NCBI RefSeq assembly: GCF_003339505.1
Contig: NZ_QPIW01000012.1
Span: 114,631-178,630, forward strand
Origin: Runella aurantiaca
GTDB lineage: Bacteria > Bacteroidota > Bacteroidia > Cytophagales > Spirosomataceae
Length of the DNA: 64,000 bases
Reading direction: 5' to 3'
Within the stretch, counting starts at the first letter, position 1. Every line of letters begins with the position of its first letter. A program made the position numbers and the translations under genes. Below, piece by piece: positions 47,651-57,207 of this stretch. Under the pieces are notes generated by a model that saw only the letters and a list, made by a program, of their open reading frames with translations, did no database searches and was not told the origin of the DNA.

Positions 47651-48532
47651 ATGAAATACTTCTTTGCCTTCATTGTTATTGGATGGACATTCTCCGCCTT
47701 TTCCCAAAAGCCTTCTGCTGAACGTCTCAAAGAAGCCATTCAGGCTAAACTAGCAGGTGTAGAAGGCAATTTTGCCGTAGTCTTCAAAGACTTGCAATCC
47801 AATCAAACGTTGTTTATCAACGAAAAGGAAAACTTTCATGCGGCCAGTACGATGAAAACCCCCGTGATGATTGAGGTTTTTAAGCAAGCAAAAGGGGGTA
47901 AATTCAGACTTACCGATTCTATTTTGGTCAAAAACGAGTTTAAAAGCATTGTGGATGGCTCAGCTTTTAGCCTTGACATCAGCGACGACAGTGCCGACGG
48001 AATGTACAAAATGATTGGCAAAAAAATGACCATTTACGACCTGACGTACCAAATGATTATCGTCAGCAGTAATTTAGCCACCAACATTCTGATTGATTTG
48101 GTTGACGCCAAGAAAGCCAACGCCACCATGCGCGACTTTGGCGCAAATGACATTCAAGTACTGCGTGGCGTAGAAGATAGTAAAGCGTTTCAGCTCGGAA
48201 TGAACAACTCCGTAACGGCGTACGATTTGATGGTTATTTTTGAGAAAATCGCCAGAAAAAAAGCCATCGACCCCACTTCCTCCGAAGGCATGACGCGTAT
48301 TTTATTTGACCAAAAATTCAACGAAATTATCCCCGCCAAACTACCCAAAGAAGTAAAAGTAGCGCATAAAACGGGCTCTATCACGGGAGTACAGCACGAT
48401 TCTGGAATTGTATTTTTGCCCGATGGACGCAAATACGTGCTTGTTCTCCTTTCCAAAAATCTAAAAGACCCCAAAGCAGGAGTTCGAATATTGGCCGATG
48501 TTTCGGAGATGATTTACGATTTTGTAAAATAG
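47651..48532 (+). CDS. Class A beta-lactamase-like serine hydrolase
   Basis: A start at 47651 gives MKYFFAFIVIGWTFSAFSQ, a signal peptide; the frame is open further upstream from 47495 but that part overlaps the OmpA gene. The 293-residue protein has STMK (Ser66-Lys69), SSN in place of the canonical SDN (VSSNLATN), and HKTGS (KTG) in the correct order and spacing for a class A penicillin-recognising fold. The Glu166-type omega-loop residue is not obvious, so hydrolysis of lactams is uncertain. It follows the OmpA gene by 28 bases. Confidence 0.85.
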   Translation: MKYFFAFIVIGWTFSAFSQKPSAERLKEAIQAKLAGVEGNFAVVFKDLQSNQTLFINEKENFHAASTMKTPVMIEVFKQAKGGKFRLTDSILVKNEFKSIVDGSAFSLDISDDSADGMYKMIGKKMTIYDLTYQMIIVSSNLATNILIDLVDAKKANATMRDFGANDIQVLRGVEDSKAFQLGMNNSVTAYDLMVIFEKIARKKAIDPTSSEGMTRILFDQKFNEIIPAKLPKEVKVAHKTGSITGVQHDSGIVFLPDGRKYVLVLLSKNLKDPKAGVRILADVSEMIYDFVK

Positions 48533-48567
48533 AAACTCAATCCGTATCAAGTCGGCTTTGGATAAGC

Positions 48568-49773
48568 CTAAAAAAGCTCTTCCTCCACGCCTTCTTCTAC
48601 TTTACTTTTCCCTTCCAGCACCTCCAAAATAGGTTTGATTTGGTAGATACTGCGATTGTAGCGGTTGCTGAGAATGATGATAACAAACTTGTTTTTGGGA
48701 CTAAACCACATCAACGTATTATAGCCTTTCCACCAACCGGTATGGTAGACGTACTTGGGTTCACGCGTAGCTTCGTTTACGTGCATCCGGAAGCCATATC
48801 CGTAATTTTTGATGCCATGACGCTCAAAACTCCGTGGAGTAAATGCCTCTTTCATGGTTTCAGGACGCAAAACACAACCACCATTAAGACCTGAATACCA
48901 ACGCAATACATCATCCATAGTGGAATATACCCCCTTATCTCCCACTACATCGTCAAAATTATCCTTGGGTAAACGTCGATTGTATTGATAGCCAGTGGTA
49001 CGATATAAATTTAAGGAATCGTTACGACTCGTAATCAAATACGTGTCTTTCATCCCGAGGGGTTTGAAGATAGACTGCCGCAGGTAGTCTTCAAATTTTT
49101 GGCCCGACACTTTTTCTACAATGGTGGCCAAGAGAGCATAGTTCGTATTGCTGTAACTGAAATTCCGATTGGGGGTATTGTATAATTTGGGCTTGACGGC
49201 ACAATACCATCGCACTATGTCATCGTTGCAAGGATAAGGATTTCGCTTACGTACGCTGTCGGTAAGTACATACGCATAGTTTGGTAGGCCGCTGCGGTGC
49301 GACAACAGGGACTTAATCTGAATCCCAGAATAGGGGAATTGCGGAATAAATTTTTGAATGGAATCCTCTAGTTTCAGCTTGCCTTCTTCGTACAATTTCA
49401 GAATAGCCACCGCCGTAAAGGTCTTTGAAAGCGATGCTAATTGGAATTTGGACTCCGAGCGCATCGTATCTTTTTGCTCAATTTGTGCATATCCAAAGGA
49501 GTTTCGATAAAGCACTACTCCTTGTTGGGCAATCAGAACATTCCCGTTAAAACGCTCCAATTTGTACTTCCGTCGAAAAATCGAATCCAAACTTGCCGTT
49601 TTTTGATCAGCCTTGATGCGCGTCCGAATTTTAGAAATCTGTTCTGGGGTCAGGGTTGCATCGGTGACACAATCGGCCAGTGCATTTTGAAGGGAAGCGG
49701 CATGGTGCTGGTCGGCCGTGTTGTTACAGGAAAACGCAACAATTAATGCGAGGATGATACCGGTTTTAAACAT
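48568..49773 (-). CDS. Lipoprotein class C-like serine hydrolase
   Basis: It is a 401-residue lipoprotein (LALIVAFSC, Cys about residue 16). The motifs SLSK (in FQLASLSKTFTAVAIL), YSNTNY and YHTGWWKGYN (an HTG equivalent of KTG) mark the class C / D,D-peptidase family. It is distinct in sequence from the two plus-strand relatives nearby. A peptidoglycan-modifying or esterase role is as likely as beta-lactam hydrolysis. It converges with the class A-like gene. Confidence 0.85.
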   Translation of the reverse strand: MFKTGIILALIVAFSCNNTADQHHAASLQNALADCVTDATLTPEQISKIRTRIKADQKTASLDSIFRRKYKLERFNGNVLIAQQGVVLYRNSFGYAQIEQKDTMRSESKFQLASLSKTFTAVAILKLYEEGKLKLEDSIQKFIPQFPYSGIQIKSLLSHRSGLPNYAYVLTDSVRKRNPYPCNDDIVRWYCAVKPKLYNTPNRNFSYSNTNYALLATIVEKVSGQKFEDYLRQSIFKPLGMKDTYLITSRNDSLNLYRTTGYQYNRRLPKDNFDDVVGDKGVYSTMDDVLRWYSGLNGGCVLRPETMKEAFTPRSFERHGIKNYGYGFRMHVNEATREPKYVYHTGWWKGYNTLMWFSPKNKFVIIILSNRYNRSIYQIKPILEVLEGKSKVEEGVEEELF

Positions 49774-49875
49774 CGCTGAAGGTTATAAATACGAGGCACT
49801 GAGTATTGAGTATGATCGTTACGCAATACGTTGCAACACTCGGCCATACCCTCTTTCGTTTACAAAAATAACAAA

Positions 49876-49904
49876 AAAGGCTTTGACATCAAGCCAAAGC
49901 CTTT
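49876..49904 (-). terminator. Terminator after the DUF1573 gene
   Basis: AAAGGCTTTG (49876-49885) pairs with CAAAGCCTTT (49895-49904) around a nine-base loop, with a T/A-rich flank. It ends transcription from 49976. Confidence 0.75.
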
Positions 49905-49975
49905 ATATGCTTTTAAAAATCAGGACTATTAAGATTAATTCGTTGGTTATGAACCGCATAACCAACCCCTAAAAT

Positions 49976-50377
49976 CTACTTGCCTTTCTTTGCTTCAGGT
50001 GCTTTGCTGGCCACCACTTCACCTTTGAGGGTTAAGTATAAAGTGCCATTTTCAGCATTGCTCGGAACCGTTACCGTTTTGTTGAAAGGTCCCATTACGC
50101 CTGCATTAAACGTAGCTTTGATTGAGCCTTTTTTGCCAGGCATAACAGGCTCACGCGTCCATTCTGGAGTGGTGCAACCGCATGATGCCGTTACGTTTCC
50201 TAAAACGACGGGATCAGTGCCAGTATTGGTAAACTCAAATACATGGCTTACGGGCTTACCCTGTTCGATTTTGGCAAAATCATGATCGATTTTGGCGAAC
50301 TTTACGACTCCCTTTTGCGCGTAGCCTGCTGCGCTGAATACCAAAATTGCTACGAAAAATGAAAGAAACTTTTTCAT
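49976..50377 (-). CDS. Secreted DUF1573 domain protein
   Basis: The preferred start at 50377 gives MKKFLSFFVAILVFSAAGYAQ; an upstream ATG at 50452 adds a non-signal stretch. The 133-residue protein has the DUF1573 core: F-A-K-I-D-H-D-F, HVFEFTNTGTDPVVLGNVTASCGCTTPEW and a terminal beta strand. The paired cysteines in S-C-G-C-T-T are characteristic. It folds as an Ig-like beta sandwich and is probably exported to the periplasm; its role is unknown. Confidence 0.85.
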   Translation of the reverse strand: MKKFLSFFVAILVFSAAGYAQKGVVKFAKIDHDFAKIEQGKPVSHVFEFTNTGTDPVVLGNVTASCGCTTPEWTREPVMPGKKGSIKATFNAGVMGPFNKTVTVPSNAENGTLYLTLKGEVVASKAPEAKKGK

Positions 50378-50639
50378 GTTAATTGTAAAATTTAGTTTTG
50401 TAAAAGTTGGTTGCTTATCTAACAATAATTGTACTAGCAAAAGTTTTGCCAAACGTTCTTTTAGACGAAATTTTTATGGCAAGGTAACAGAAAAAACTTG
50501 TATTTTGAAACCTGATTTGTTTTCCCTTATATTTACTTGCCAAAACAATGAAATTAATTATTCGTTGTAATAATTAGTAAATGTTTATTTATTTTACTTT
50601 TTATTTCAACGGAAACCTACTAAACTTTCATCAAGAAAC

Positions 50640-53048
50640 GTGATAGAGAACGAACTCGCGACCGACTTTATTGCCCTTACGCGTCAAGGGATTCTGAACG
50701 ATTATCGTTTGGTATGTGAAAGCCGACAAGCTAGCTTATTGGGTCGAAAGGATGTGATGGGAGGACGTGCTAAGTTTGGTATTTTTGGCGATGGGAAAGA
50801 GTTGGCGCAGGTCGCAATGTCCAAGGTTTTTCGTAAAGGAGATTTTCGTTCGGGTTATTATCGTGACCAAACCATTGTAGCGGCACTGGGAAATCTCACC
50901 TGGCAGCAATATTTTTCTCAATTGTACGGACATGCCGACGTCGCCTTTGACCCGCATACGGCTGGGCGTTCGATGAACAATCATTACACAACCCGTTTTC
51001 TGGACGAGAACGGCCTCTGGAAATCACAGGTAGATACCTATAATCACATCAACGACCTTGCCCCTACCGCAGGGCAAATTCCGCGCTCAGTGGGTTTGGC
51101 TTATGCGTCCAAACTGTACCGACAAAATGAAGAATTGTGGTCGATGACCAATTTTTCGCGGAAAGGCAATGAAATTACTTTTGGCACCATTGGCGATGCC
51201 TCCACCTCGCAGGGGATGTTTTGGGAAACCATGAACGCGGCGGGAGTATTGCAAGTGCCGCTGTTGATGTCGGTTTGGGATGATGGCTTCGGAATTTCGG
51301 TCCCTGTTGAGTACCAAACCACCAAAGGAAGTATCTCAAAAGCCCTCGCCGGGCTCCAACGCCATGAAGATGAGGCGGGAATTGAAATTTTTACGGTCAA
51401 AGCCTGGGATTATGTGGGTTTGCTCGAAACCTACCGTAAAGCAGAAGAAATTTGCCGTCGCGACCACGTGCCTGTACTCGTCCACGTGCAAGAAGTGACT
51501 CAGCCACAAGGACACTCCTCTTCGGGTACACACACCCGTTACAAGTCAGCAGAGCGGCTTGAATGGGAAAAAAAATGGGATTGTAACCATAAGTTTAAAG
51601 AATGGATTCTGACCAACGGCTACGCCAACGACGATGAGTTGGAAGAAATAGACGAACAAGCAAAAAAAATCATTCGCCATCAAAGAAATGATGCGTGGAA
51701 AGCCTACAACGAAGCCATTTTAAAAGAGCAGAAAGAAGCCTTGACGCTCATTCAGACGGCGGCTCAAGAAAGCCGTTTCAAAGAGGAACTACTCCAACTC
51801 ATTGACGAAGTACAGCGAGAATTTGTGCCCCTTCACCGATACAACACCACTGCCGTCCGAAAAACACTTCGCACACTGCGTTCTGAAAATATACCCGCCA
51901 AAAAGGCGCTGGCAGATTGGCTCCAAAAAAATACCGAAATCAACCACGACCGATTCAGCTCACACGTTTATAGTCAGTCTCCTGAATCTCCGTTAAAAAT
52001 TGTGCCCGTTGCTCCTATTTACAACGACGAATCGCCGTTTGTCGACGGGCGGGAAGTAGTACGTGCCAATTTTGGGGCGCTATTTGCCAATGACCCCCGA
52101 ATCGTAGCTTTGGGTGAAGATGTGGGCAAAATCGGCGATGTTAACCAAGGATTTGCGGGCCTTCAAGAGCTATTCGGAGAGTTGCGAATTACTGATACTG
52201 GCATTCGCGAAACCACCATCATCGGCCAAGGCATCGGCTTAGCCATTCGTGGGTTAAAACCCATCGTTGAAATTCAGTACTTTGATTACGTATTTTATGC
52301 ATTAGCTACCCTCACCGACGACTTGGCTTCGCTGCACTACCGAACCAAAGGCGGCCAAAAAGCCCCCGTCATTATCCGGACACGCGGCCACCGTCTGGAA
52401 GGAATATGGCATTCTGGCTCACCCATGGCCTCCGTTATTCACAGTCTCCGTGGCCTTCATGTGTGCGTACCTCGCAATCTTACCCAAGCCGCCGGAATGT
52501 ACAACACCTTACTGCGCGGCGACGACCCCGCACTGGTAGTAGAGCCGCTTAATGGCTACCGGCTCAAAGAGCGGATGCCTTCCAATCCCGGAGAATTCTG
52601 CGTTCCGCTGGGTCAGATTGAAGTGTTGCGTGAAGGAACTGATGTAACCATTGTAACGTACGGCTCCATGTGCCGCATTGTGTTGGAAGCTGCCGAGGAG
52701 CTCGCGCAAACGGGAATTAGTGCTGAGGTTATTGACGTACAGACATTGCTCCCCTTTGACCTTGACCATCAAATTCTCAACTCCATCAAAAAGACAAACC
52801 GGGTTATTTTTGCCGACGAAGATATGCCGGGCGGAGGTAGCGGATACATGATGCAGCAGGTGTTGGATGAACAAAACGCCTACAAATGGCTTGATTCGGC
52901 GCCACGGTGCGTATCAGCCAAACCCCACCGCCCTGCTTACAGCTCCGATGGTGATTATTTTTCAAAACCAAATGTGGAAGATATTTTTGAAGCTGTATAC
53001 CAGTTAGTCAGTGAAGCTGCTCCAGAACAATACCCTGAGTTTTGTTGA
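50640..53048 (+). CDS. 2-oxoacid dehydrogenase E1, fused alpha and beta subunits
   Basis: It is 802 residues, beginning at a GTG (50640). The N-terminal half is the E1 alpha subunit (thiamine-diphosphate site in TFGTIGDASTSQGMFWE; HGHSSSGTHTRYKS), the C-terminal half the E1 beta subunit (ALGEDVGKIGDVNQGFAGL, DTGIRETTIIGQGIGLAIRG). Together they decarboxylate branched-chain 2-oxoacids or pyruvate and pass the acyl group to an E2 lipoyl protein. Fusion of the two is common in Bacteroidota. E2 and E3 are not in the window, so the complex specificity is open; branched-chain is likeliest by style. Confidence 0.9.
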   Translation: MIENELATDFIALTRQGILNDYRLVCESRQASLLGRKDVMGGRAKFGIFGDGKELAQVAMSKVFRKGDFRSGYYRDQTIVAALGNLTWQQYFSQLYGHADVAFDPHTAGRSMNNHYTTRFLDENGLWKSQVDTYNHINDLAPTAGQIPRSVGLAYASKLYRQNEELWSMTNFSRKGNEITFGTIGDASTSQGMFWETMNAAGVLQVPLLMSVWDDGFGISVPVEYQTTKGSISKALAGLQRHEDEAGIEIFTVKAWDYVGLLETYRKAEEICRRDHVPVLVHVQEVTQPQGHSSSGTHTRYKSAERLEWEKKWDCNHKFKEWILTNGYANDDELEEIDEQAKKIIRHQRNDAWKAYNEAILKEQKEALTLIQTAAQESRFKEELLQLIDEVQREFVPLHRYNTTAVRKTLRTLRSENIPAKKALADWLQKNTEINHDRFSSHVYSQSPESPLKIVPVAPIYNDESPFVDGREVVRANFGALFANDPRIVALGEDVGKIGDVNQGFAGLQELFGELRITDTGIRETTIIGQGIGLAIRGLKPIVEIQYFDYVFYALATLTDDLASLHYRTKGGQKAPVIIRTRGHRLEGIWHSGSPMASVIHSLRGLHVCVPRNLTQAAGMYNTLLRGDDPALVVEPLNGYRLKERMPSNPGEFCVPLGQIEVLREGTDVTIVTYGSMCRIVLEAAEELAQTGISAEVIDVQTLLPFDLDHQILNSIKKTNRVIFADEDMPGGGSGYMMQQVLDEQNAYKWLDSAPRCVSAKPHRPAYSSDGDYFSKPNVEDIFEAVYQLVSEAAPEQYPEFC

Positions 53049-53090
53049 TTTGAGGGCATCCAACCTTGCTTTTCCTACCCTTTTCACCTA

Positions 53091-53116
53091 CCCGCAATTT
53101 CGGTTGCGGGTTTTTT
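53091..53116 (+). terminator. Terminator after the E1 fusion gene
   Basis: CCCGCAA (53091-53097) pairs with TTGCGGG (53104-53110) around a TTTCGG loop, followed by six Ts. Confidence 0.88.
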
Positions 53117-53286
53117 ATTATTCTAAATCCAGTAGGATTATTTCAGGAAAATGACAGTTCTACCACATATGTTAAATAGGCCCAAATTTAAAAAAGTTTT
53201 CAACCTATAGATTTTATAGTAATTAAATAAATAACTAAAATCAGCATATTTTCGACTCGTATTTAGTAGGTTGTAATAGTTATCGC

Positions 53287-53294
53287 TAATTTTG
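53287..53294 (+). promoter_or_regulatory. TAnnTTTG -7 box before comA-like gene
   Basis: TAATTTTG matches the consensus exactly. A TTTA at 53262-53265 lies 21 bases upstream and may be the -33 element. Confidence 0.5.
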
Positions 53295-53329
53295 TGCATT
53301 ATTTTCAATGACATACCGAACAAACAAGT

Positions 53330-54121
53330 ATGAATTTTAAACTATCTCAGGTCCCCGAACGTACCAATAAACCGCGTCAATTTGGGTTAACCATGGTCAT
53401 GGACAAAGGGCTAAGCATCCGTCAAATTGAAGATATGCTTGATATTTCGGCCCCGCACATCGACATCGTCAAATTGGGCTGGGCCACTTCGTTTGTTACT
53501 CCTAATCTAAAAGATAAGATTGCCGTCTATAAAAGTGCTGGAATCCCAGTATACTTCGGAGGAACCCTATTTGAAGCCTTTGTGGTTCGCAATCAATTTG
53601 AAGACTACCGCCGTTTGATTGACGAATATGGCTTAGAGTACGCCGAAGTCTCTGATGGCTCGGTAGATATGCCCGAAGAAATCAAATGTGATTTTATCAA
53701 GGTGCTTGCCGAGCAGGTAAAAGTGCTTTCGGAAGTGGGTTCAAAAGATGAAACCAAAATCATTCCTCCCTACAAGTGGATTCAACTGATGAAAGCCGAA
53801 CTTGAAGCAGGTGCTTGGAAAGTAATTGGCGAAGCCCGTGAATCTGGAAACGTGGGTTTGTTCCGCTCCAGCGGTGAAGTACGGCAAGGTTTAGTGGAAG
53901 AAATTTTAACTCAAGTTCCCAACAAAGACATCATCTGGGAAGCACCCCAAAAAGCCCAACAAGTGTGGTTTGTCAAACTTCTTGGAGCCAATGTCAACCT
54001 GGGTAATATCGCTCCTAATGAAATTATCCCGCTCGAAACCATTCGTTTGGGCCTTCGCGGTGACACTTTTGCCCATTTTCTCAACGATAAAACGCGTAAG
54101 CGTTGGAAGTTAACAAAGTAA
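53330..54121 (+). CDS. comA: Phosphosulfolactate synthase-like (ComA) protein
   Basis: It is a 263-residue TIM-barrel protein with the ComA signature: KPRQFGLTMVMDKGLS, IDIVKLGWATSF, IPVYFGGTLFEAFV, EVSDGSVDMP and a metal-site glutamate region. ComA adds sulfite to phosphoenolpyruvate to make (R)-phosphosulfolactate, first step of coenzyme M synthesis in archaea; bacterial homologues are less well understood. Bacteroidota of this type make sulfonolipids, so a role in sulfolactate or cysteate supply is attractive but only inferred. It is preceded by its own promoter-like box and followed by unrelated genes. Confidence 0.85.
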   Translation: MNFKLSQVPERTNKPRQFGLTMVMDKGLSIRQIEDMLDISAPHIDIVKLGWATSFVTPNLKDKIAVYKSAGIPVYFGGTLFEAFVVRNQFEDYRRLIDEYGLEYAEVSDGSVDMPEEIKCDFIKVLAEQVKVLSEVGSKDETKIIPPYKWIQLMKAELEAGAWKVIGEARESGNVGLFRSSGEVRQGLVEEILTQVPNKDIIWEAPQKAQQVWFVKLLGANVNLGNIAPNEIIPLETIRLGLRGDTFAHFLNDKTRKRWKLTK

Positions 54122-54199
54122 GTAGGCAGTTTGCAGTAAGCACTTTTTTATGTGTAAGAGTCTCAATCAAAACTATTTTCAAAAAATATTGAATTAAGG

Positions 54200-54559
54200 A
54201 TGGACTTTAAAAGTTTACTGGCGTTCCAAAAAGGTTTCGATTTAGCAATGAGCATTTACACTATTACTAAAAATTTTCCATCTGAGGAAAAATATTCGCT
54301 TACTGACCAAATTAGGCGTTCATCCCGCTCGGTATGTGCCAATATTGCCGAGGCATACCGGAAACGCCAATATCAAGCACATTTTGTATCAAAAATCTCG
54401 GATTCTGATAGTGAAAACAGTGAAACTCAGGTTTGGCTTTTATTTGCCAAGGCTTGCAATTACATTAATGAAAATGAATTCTCAAACTTAAACAATCGCA
54501 GTTTAGAAATAGGAAAATTGTTAGCATATATGATAAACAATCCTGATAAGTTCAAGTGA
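54200..54559 (+). CDS. Four-helix-bundle (S23/TIGR02436-type) protein
   Basis: It is a 119-residue protein with LLAFQKGFDLAMSIYTITKNFPSEEKYSLTDQIRRSSRSVCANIAEAYRKR, an exact family match to the four-helix-bundle proteins first seen in 23S rRNA intervening sequences. In Bacteroidota these occur as free-standing genes, often single and mobile-looking; function is unclear. It lies just downstream of the comA-like gene and slightly overlaps the longer frame of the following DedA gene. Confidence 0.88.
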   Translation: MDFKSLLAFQKGFDLAMSIYTITKNFPSEEKYSLTDQIRRSSRSVCANIAEAYRKRQYQAHFVSKISDSDSENSETQVWLLFAKACNYINENEFSNLNNRSLEIGKLLAYMINNPDKFK

Positions 54560-54606
54560 TAATTCATTACTGCAAACTTCCTACTGTAAACTGCTCACTA
54601 AAAAAA

Positions 54607-55266
54607 ATGGAAATTCTTGCGCAAATTTTAGACTTTTTTTTACACCTTGATAAACACCTCGCCGACATCATCAATGAATACGGTACACTTACCTATTTGA
54701 TTCTGTTTTTGATTGTCTTTACCGAAACTGGCTTGGTAGTTATGCCACTCCTTCCCGGCGATTCACTTTTATTTGCAACAGGCGCCTTAGCAGCATCAAC
54801 CGGTGCACTGAATCCCTGGATTGTTATTCCTTTGCTGATTGTTGCGGCATTGATGGGGGATAATGTAAATTACTTTGTCGGGAAATTCTTGGGCAGTACC
54901 ATCAAGAAACGAGAACGAATCTTGTTTTTCAAACGTGAATATTTAGAGCAAACGGAAGAGTTTTATGCCAAGCACGGCGGCAAAACCGTCATCATGGCCC
55001 GTTTTATTCCGATTGTCCGGACCATCGCTCCTTTTGTGGCGGGTGCTGGTAGCATGACCTATTCTAAATATATTCTTTTTTGTATCATCGGAGCTATCCT
55101 TTGGGTGCCTTCCCTTACCATGTTGGGTTACTTTTTTGGAAACTTAGACTTTGTAAAGAAGAACTTCGAATTGGTCATCTTCGGGATTATCGGTCTTTCC
55201 GTTTTGCCAATGGTGTGGCAATTTGCCAAATCAAAATTGGCATCATCCAATAAAACGACCGCCTAA
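54607..55266 (+). CDS. DedA-family (VTT-domain) membrane protein
   Basis: The start is set at 54607 (MEILAQILDFFLHLDKHLAD); an earlier frame from 54556 overlaps the upstream gene. The 219-residue protein has FTETGLVVMPLLPGDSLLFATGAL (E-x-G-x-x-x-P-x-x-P-G-(D/E)), MGDNVNYFVGKFLG, and the Arg-bearing RFIPIVRTIAPFVAGAGSM, which define DedA/VTT proteins. They work in the inner membrane, probably as lipid flippases or in envelope maintenance. Confidence 0.9.
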   Translation: MEILAQILDFFLHLDKHLADIINEYGTLTYLILFLIVFTETGLVVMPLLPGDSLLFATGALAASTGALNPWIVIPLLIVAALMGDNVNYFVGKFLGSTIKKRERILFFKREYLEQTEEFYAKHGGKTVIMARFIPIVRTIAPFVAGAGSMTYSKYILFCIIGAILWVPSLTMLGYFFGNLDFVKKNFELVIFGIIGLSVLPMVWQFAKSKLASSNKTTA

Positions 55267-55282
55267 TAAACGAGTCTATTCT

Positions 55283-55326
55283 CACTAAAAAAGGTCGCGA
55301 GAGAGCTCTCACGACCTTTTTTAGTG
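55283..55326. terminator. Bidirectional terminator between DedA and MlaD genes
   Basis: CACTAAAAAAGGTCG (55283-55297) and its complement (55312-55326) make a 15-bp outer stem, with an inner GAGAG/CTCTC. A6 and T6 tracts on both sides fit termination in both directions. Confidence 0.9.
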
Positions 55327-55367
55327 GGCAGTTCCCAAATATCAATACTGCCCATTTTCTAGCTTAA

Positions 55368-56330
55368 CTAATACTTTAAAGTAGTATCGGCAGGGCTATC
55401 GGCTGGGCCTTTATCCTTCTTGCTAAATACCGACACGTTTACGTATCGCTTGGGGTATTGACGAAAATTGGTCATTAACTTATTGACACTCACAATAGTA
55501 CGGTTCAGGTTATCGTACAAGGCTTGATCTTTCAATAATTTACCCGCCGTTCCTTGACCTTGTTCGAGTGCTGTAAGCGACTTTTGGAGCGTGGCCACGG
55601 CAGCATTTGCCTGCGCCAATGTCTGGCCTAATCGTAGAGCTTTCAACGAATCGGTGGTAGTGAGTAAATTACTAAGAATGGGCTTCATTCCTTTTTCAGT
55701 CTCAATCAACGAAGCCGACAAAGCATTGATATTGGCCATTGTGGCAGCGATTGTTTGACGATTTTGATCTACCAATGCGTTGATTCCCATGGCCGTTTGG
55801 TCGGTCGTGGTCAACAGTTTGTTGAGGGCGTAGCCCGTCTGGTCAAATTGATTAATGATTTTGTTGAGGCTAACAATCAGCGAATCGGCATTTTTGACCA
55901 CAGGCAACGCTTTTTCTTGCAACAGCGACTGAATTCCTTTTTCGGTTTCGGCCAACAAAGTATCCCCTTCGTTGAGGCGAGGCGCACCCGACGGAATCTG
56001 GAGCATCAAAGCACTGCCCCCGAGCAATTCTGAGGTAAGCATTGCTTTGGTTCCTTTGGTTAAAATGATGTTCCGATTGATATCGAGTGTTACTAAAACG
56101 GCATTCCCCCGCTCTTGTAGCAACTCCGTTGCTTTTACAATCCCCACAGCAACCCCGTTGAGTTTGATAGGGTTGGAAGGCTGGAGGGAGCCTACATTGT
56201 CGTAGAGTACGTAGTATTTATGGGTTGTTGAAAAGAAATCCGAACCTTTTAAGAAATTGAAGCCAAAATACAGCATTGTTATGGTGACAATTGCTAATAT
56301 ACCAACTTTTGCTTCTTTTGATATTTTCAT
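55368..56330 (-). CDS. MCE/MlaD-family lipid-transport protein
   Basis: It is a 320-residue protein with an N-terminal membrane anchor (EAKVGILAIVTITMLYFGFNFLKG) followed by an MCE domain (YYVLYDNVGSLQPSNPIKLNGVAVG, KGTKAMLTSELLGGSALMLQIPSG) and a long helical tail. MCE proteins form hexameric rings that carry phospholipids across the periplasm. No MlaE/MlaF ABC genes are adjacent. It follows an amidase on the same strand; the pairing is common in Bacteroidota. Confidence 0.9.
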   Translation of the reverse strand: MKISKEAKVGILAIVTITMLYFGFNFLKGSDFFSTTHKYYVLYDNVGSLQPSNPIKLNGVAVGIVKATELLQERGNAVLVTLDINRNIILTKGTKAMLTSELLGGSALMLQIPSGAPRLNEGDTLLAETEKGIQSLLQEKALPVVKNADSLIVSLNKIINQFDQTGYALNKLLTTTDQTAMGINALVDQNRQTIAATMANINALSASLIETEKGMKPILSNLLTTTDSLKALRLGQTLAQANAAVATLQKSLTALEQGQGTAGKLLKDQALYDNLNRTIVSVNKLMTNFRQYPKRYVNVSVFSKKDKGPADSPADTTLKY

Positions 56331-56421
56331 GGATGAGTATGTGTTAAAAATGAAGCGTTAAAAGTGCATTCATAACGCCTATCTTTTAACCCTTGACTAT
56401 CTGTTTGAAATGGCAAATTTA

Positions 56422-57207
56422 TCAGTTTTCTTCTACTTCTTCCTTATATTGCTTAAAAGCTCGGAAGATAGATTCAGCGATTTGCTCCTGACCTTCTTCC
56501 GAATTAAGGTATTTTTCTTCCTGGGCATGGCTTAAAAAACCCGCTTCAACCAATACACTCGGCATGGCAGTTTGCCACAAAACCATAAAACCCGCCTGTT
56601 TTACCCCGCGACTGCTGCGGTCGGCGTGTTTTTTAAATTGGCGCTCAATCTTTCCCGCAAAGTTCAAACTGCTCGCTATATACGCATTTTGGCGGTTGGC
56701 AAGCATGATATACGCAAGCGGCGAGTTAGGATTAAAACCCTTGTATTTGTCTTCGTAGTCTTTTTCTAATAAAATAACCGCATTTTCTCTTTTGGCCACC
56801 TCTAGGTTTTCGTCCGACTTGTGCAATCCCATCACGAAGGTCTCGGTTCCGGCGGGGCTTACTTTATTTTTGGGAAGAGAATTGCAGTGAATCGAAATGA
56901 ATAAATCTGCTTTACGACGATTGGCAATGTTGGAGCGCTCGTCTAAGTCCACAAATTTATCGCTGGCACGCGTCAAAACCACCCTCACTTCGGGCATTTC
57001 TGACTTGATTTTACGCGCCAATTGAAGGGTAATATCCAGTACAATATCTTTCTCACGCGAGATGCGCCCGCGCGCGCCGGGGTCTTTTCCTCCGTGCCCT
57101 GCATCAATCACCACCGTCTTTATCCCTCCTTCGGCATCAGATTTTAACGTAAAGCTGCAGAGCGCAATCCAGCTAAAAATCAGTAGGGTTTTAAGAATCG
57201 TCGACAT
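56422..57207 (-). CDS. N-acetylmuramoyl-L-alanine amidase
   Basis: It is a 261-residue protein with a short signal peptide (TLLIFSWIALCSFT) and the amidase_3 fold: VVIDAGHGGKDPGARG (zinc His), DLDERSNIANRR (Glu), FISIHCNSLP (His) and VLVEAGFLSH (catalytic Glu). It cleaves the bond between the lactyl group of muramic acid and L-Ala, acting in the periplasm during cell separation. It lies 91 bases upstream of the MlaD-like gene on the same strand, probably transcribed with it. Confidence 0.92.
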   Translation of the reverse strand: MSTILKTLLIFSWIALCSFTLKSDAEGGIKTVVIDAGHGGKDPGARGRISREKDIVLDITLQLARKIKSEMPEVRVVLTRASDKFVDLDERSNIANRRKADLFISIHCNSLPKNKVSPAGTETFVMGLHKSDENLEVAKRENAVILLEKDYEDKYKGFNPNSPLAYIMLANRQNAYIASSLNFAGKIERQFKKHADRSSRGVKQAGFMVLWQTAMPSVLVEAGFLSHAQEEKYLNSEEGQEQIAESIFRAFKQYKEEVEEN

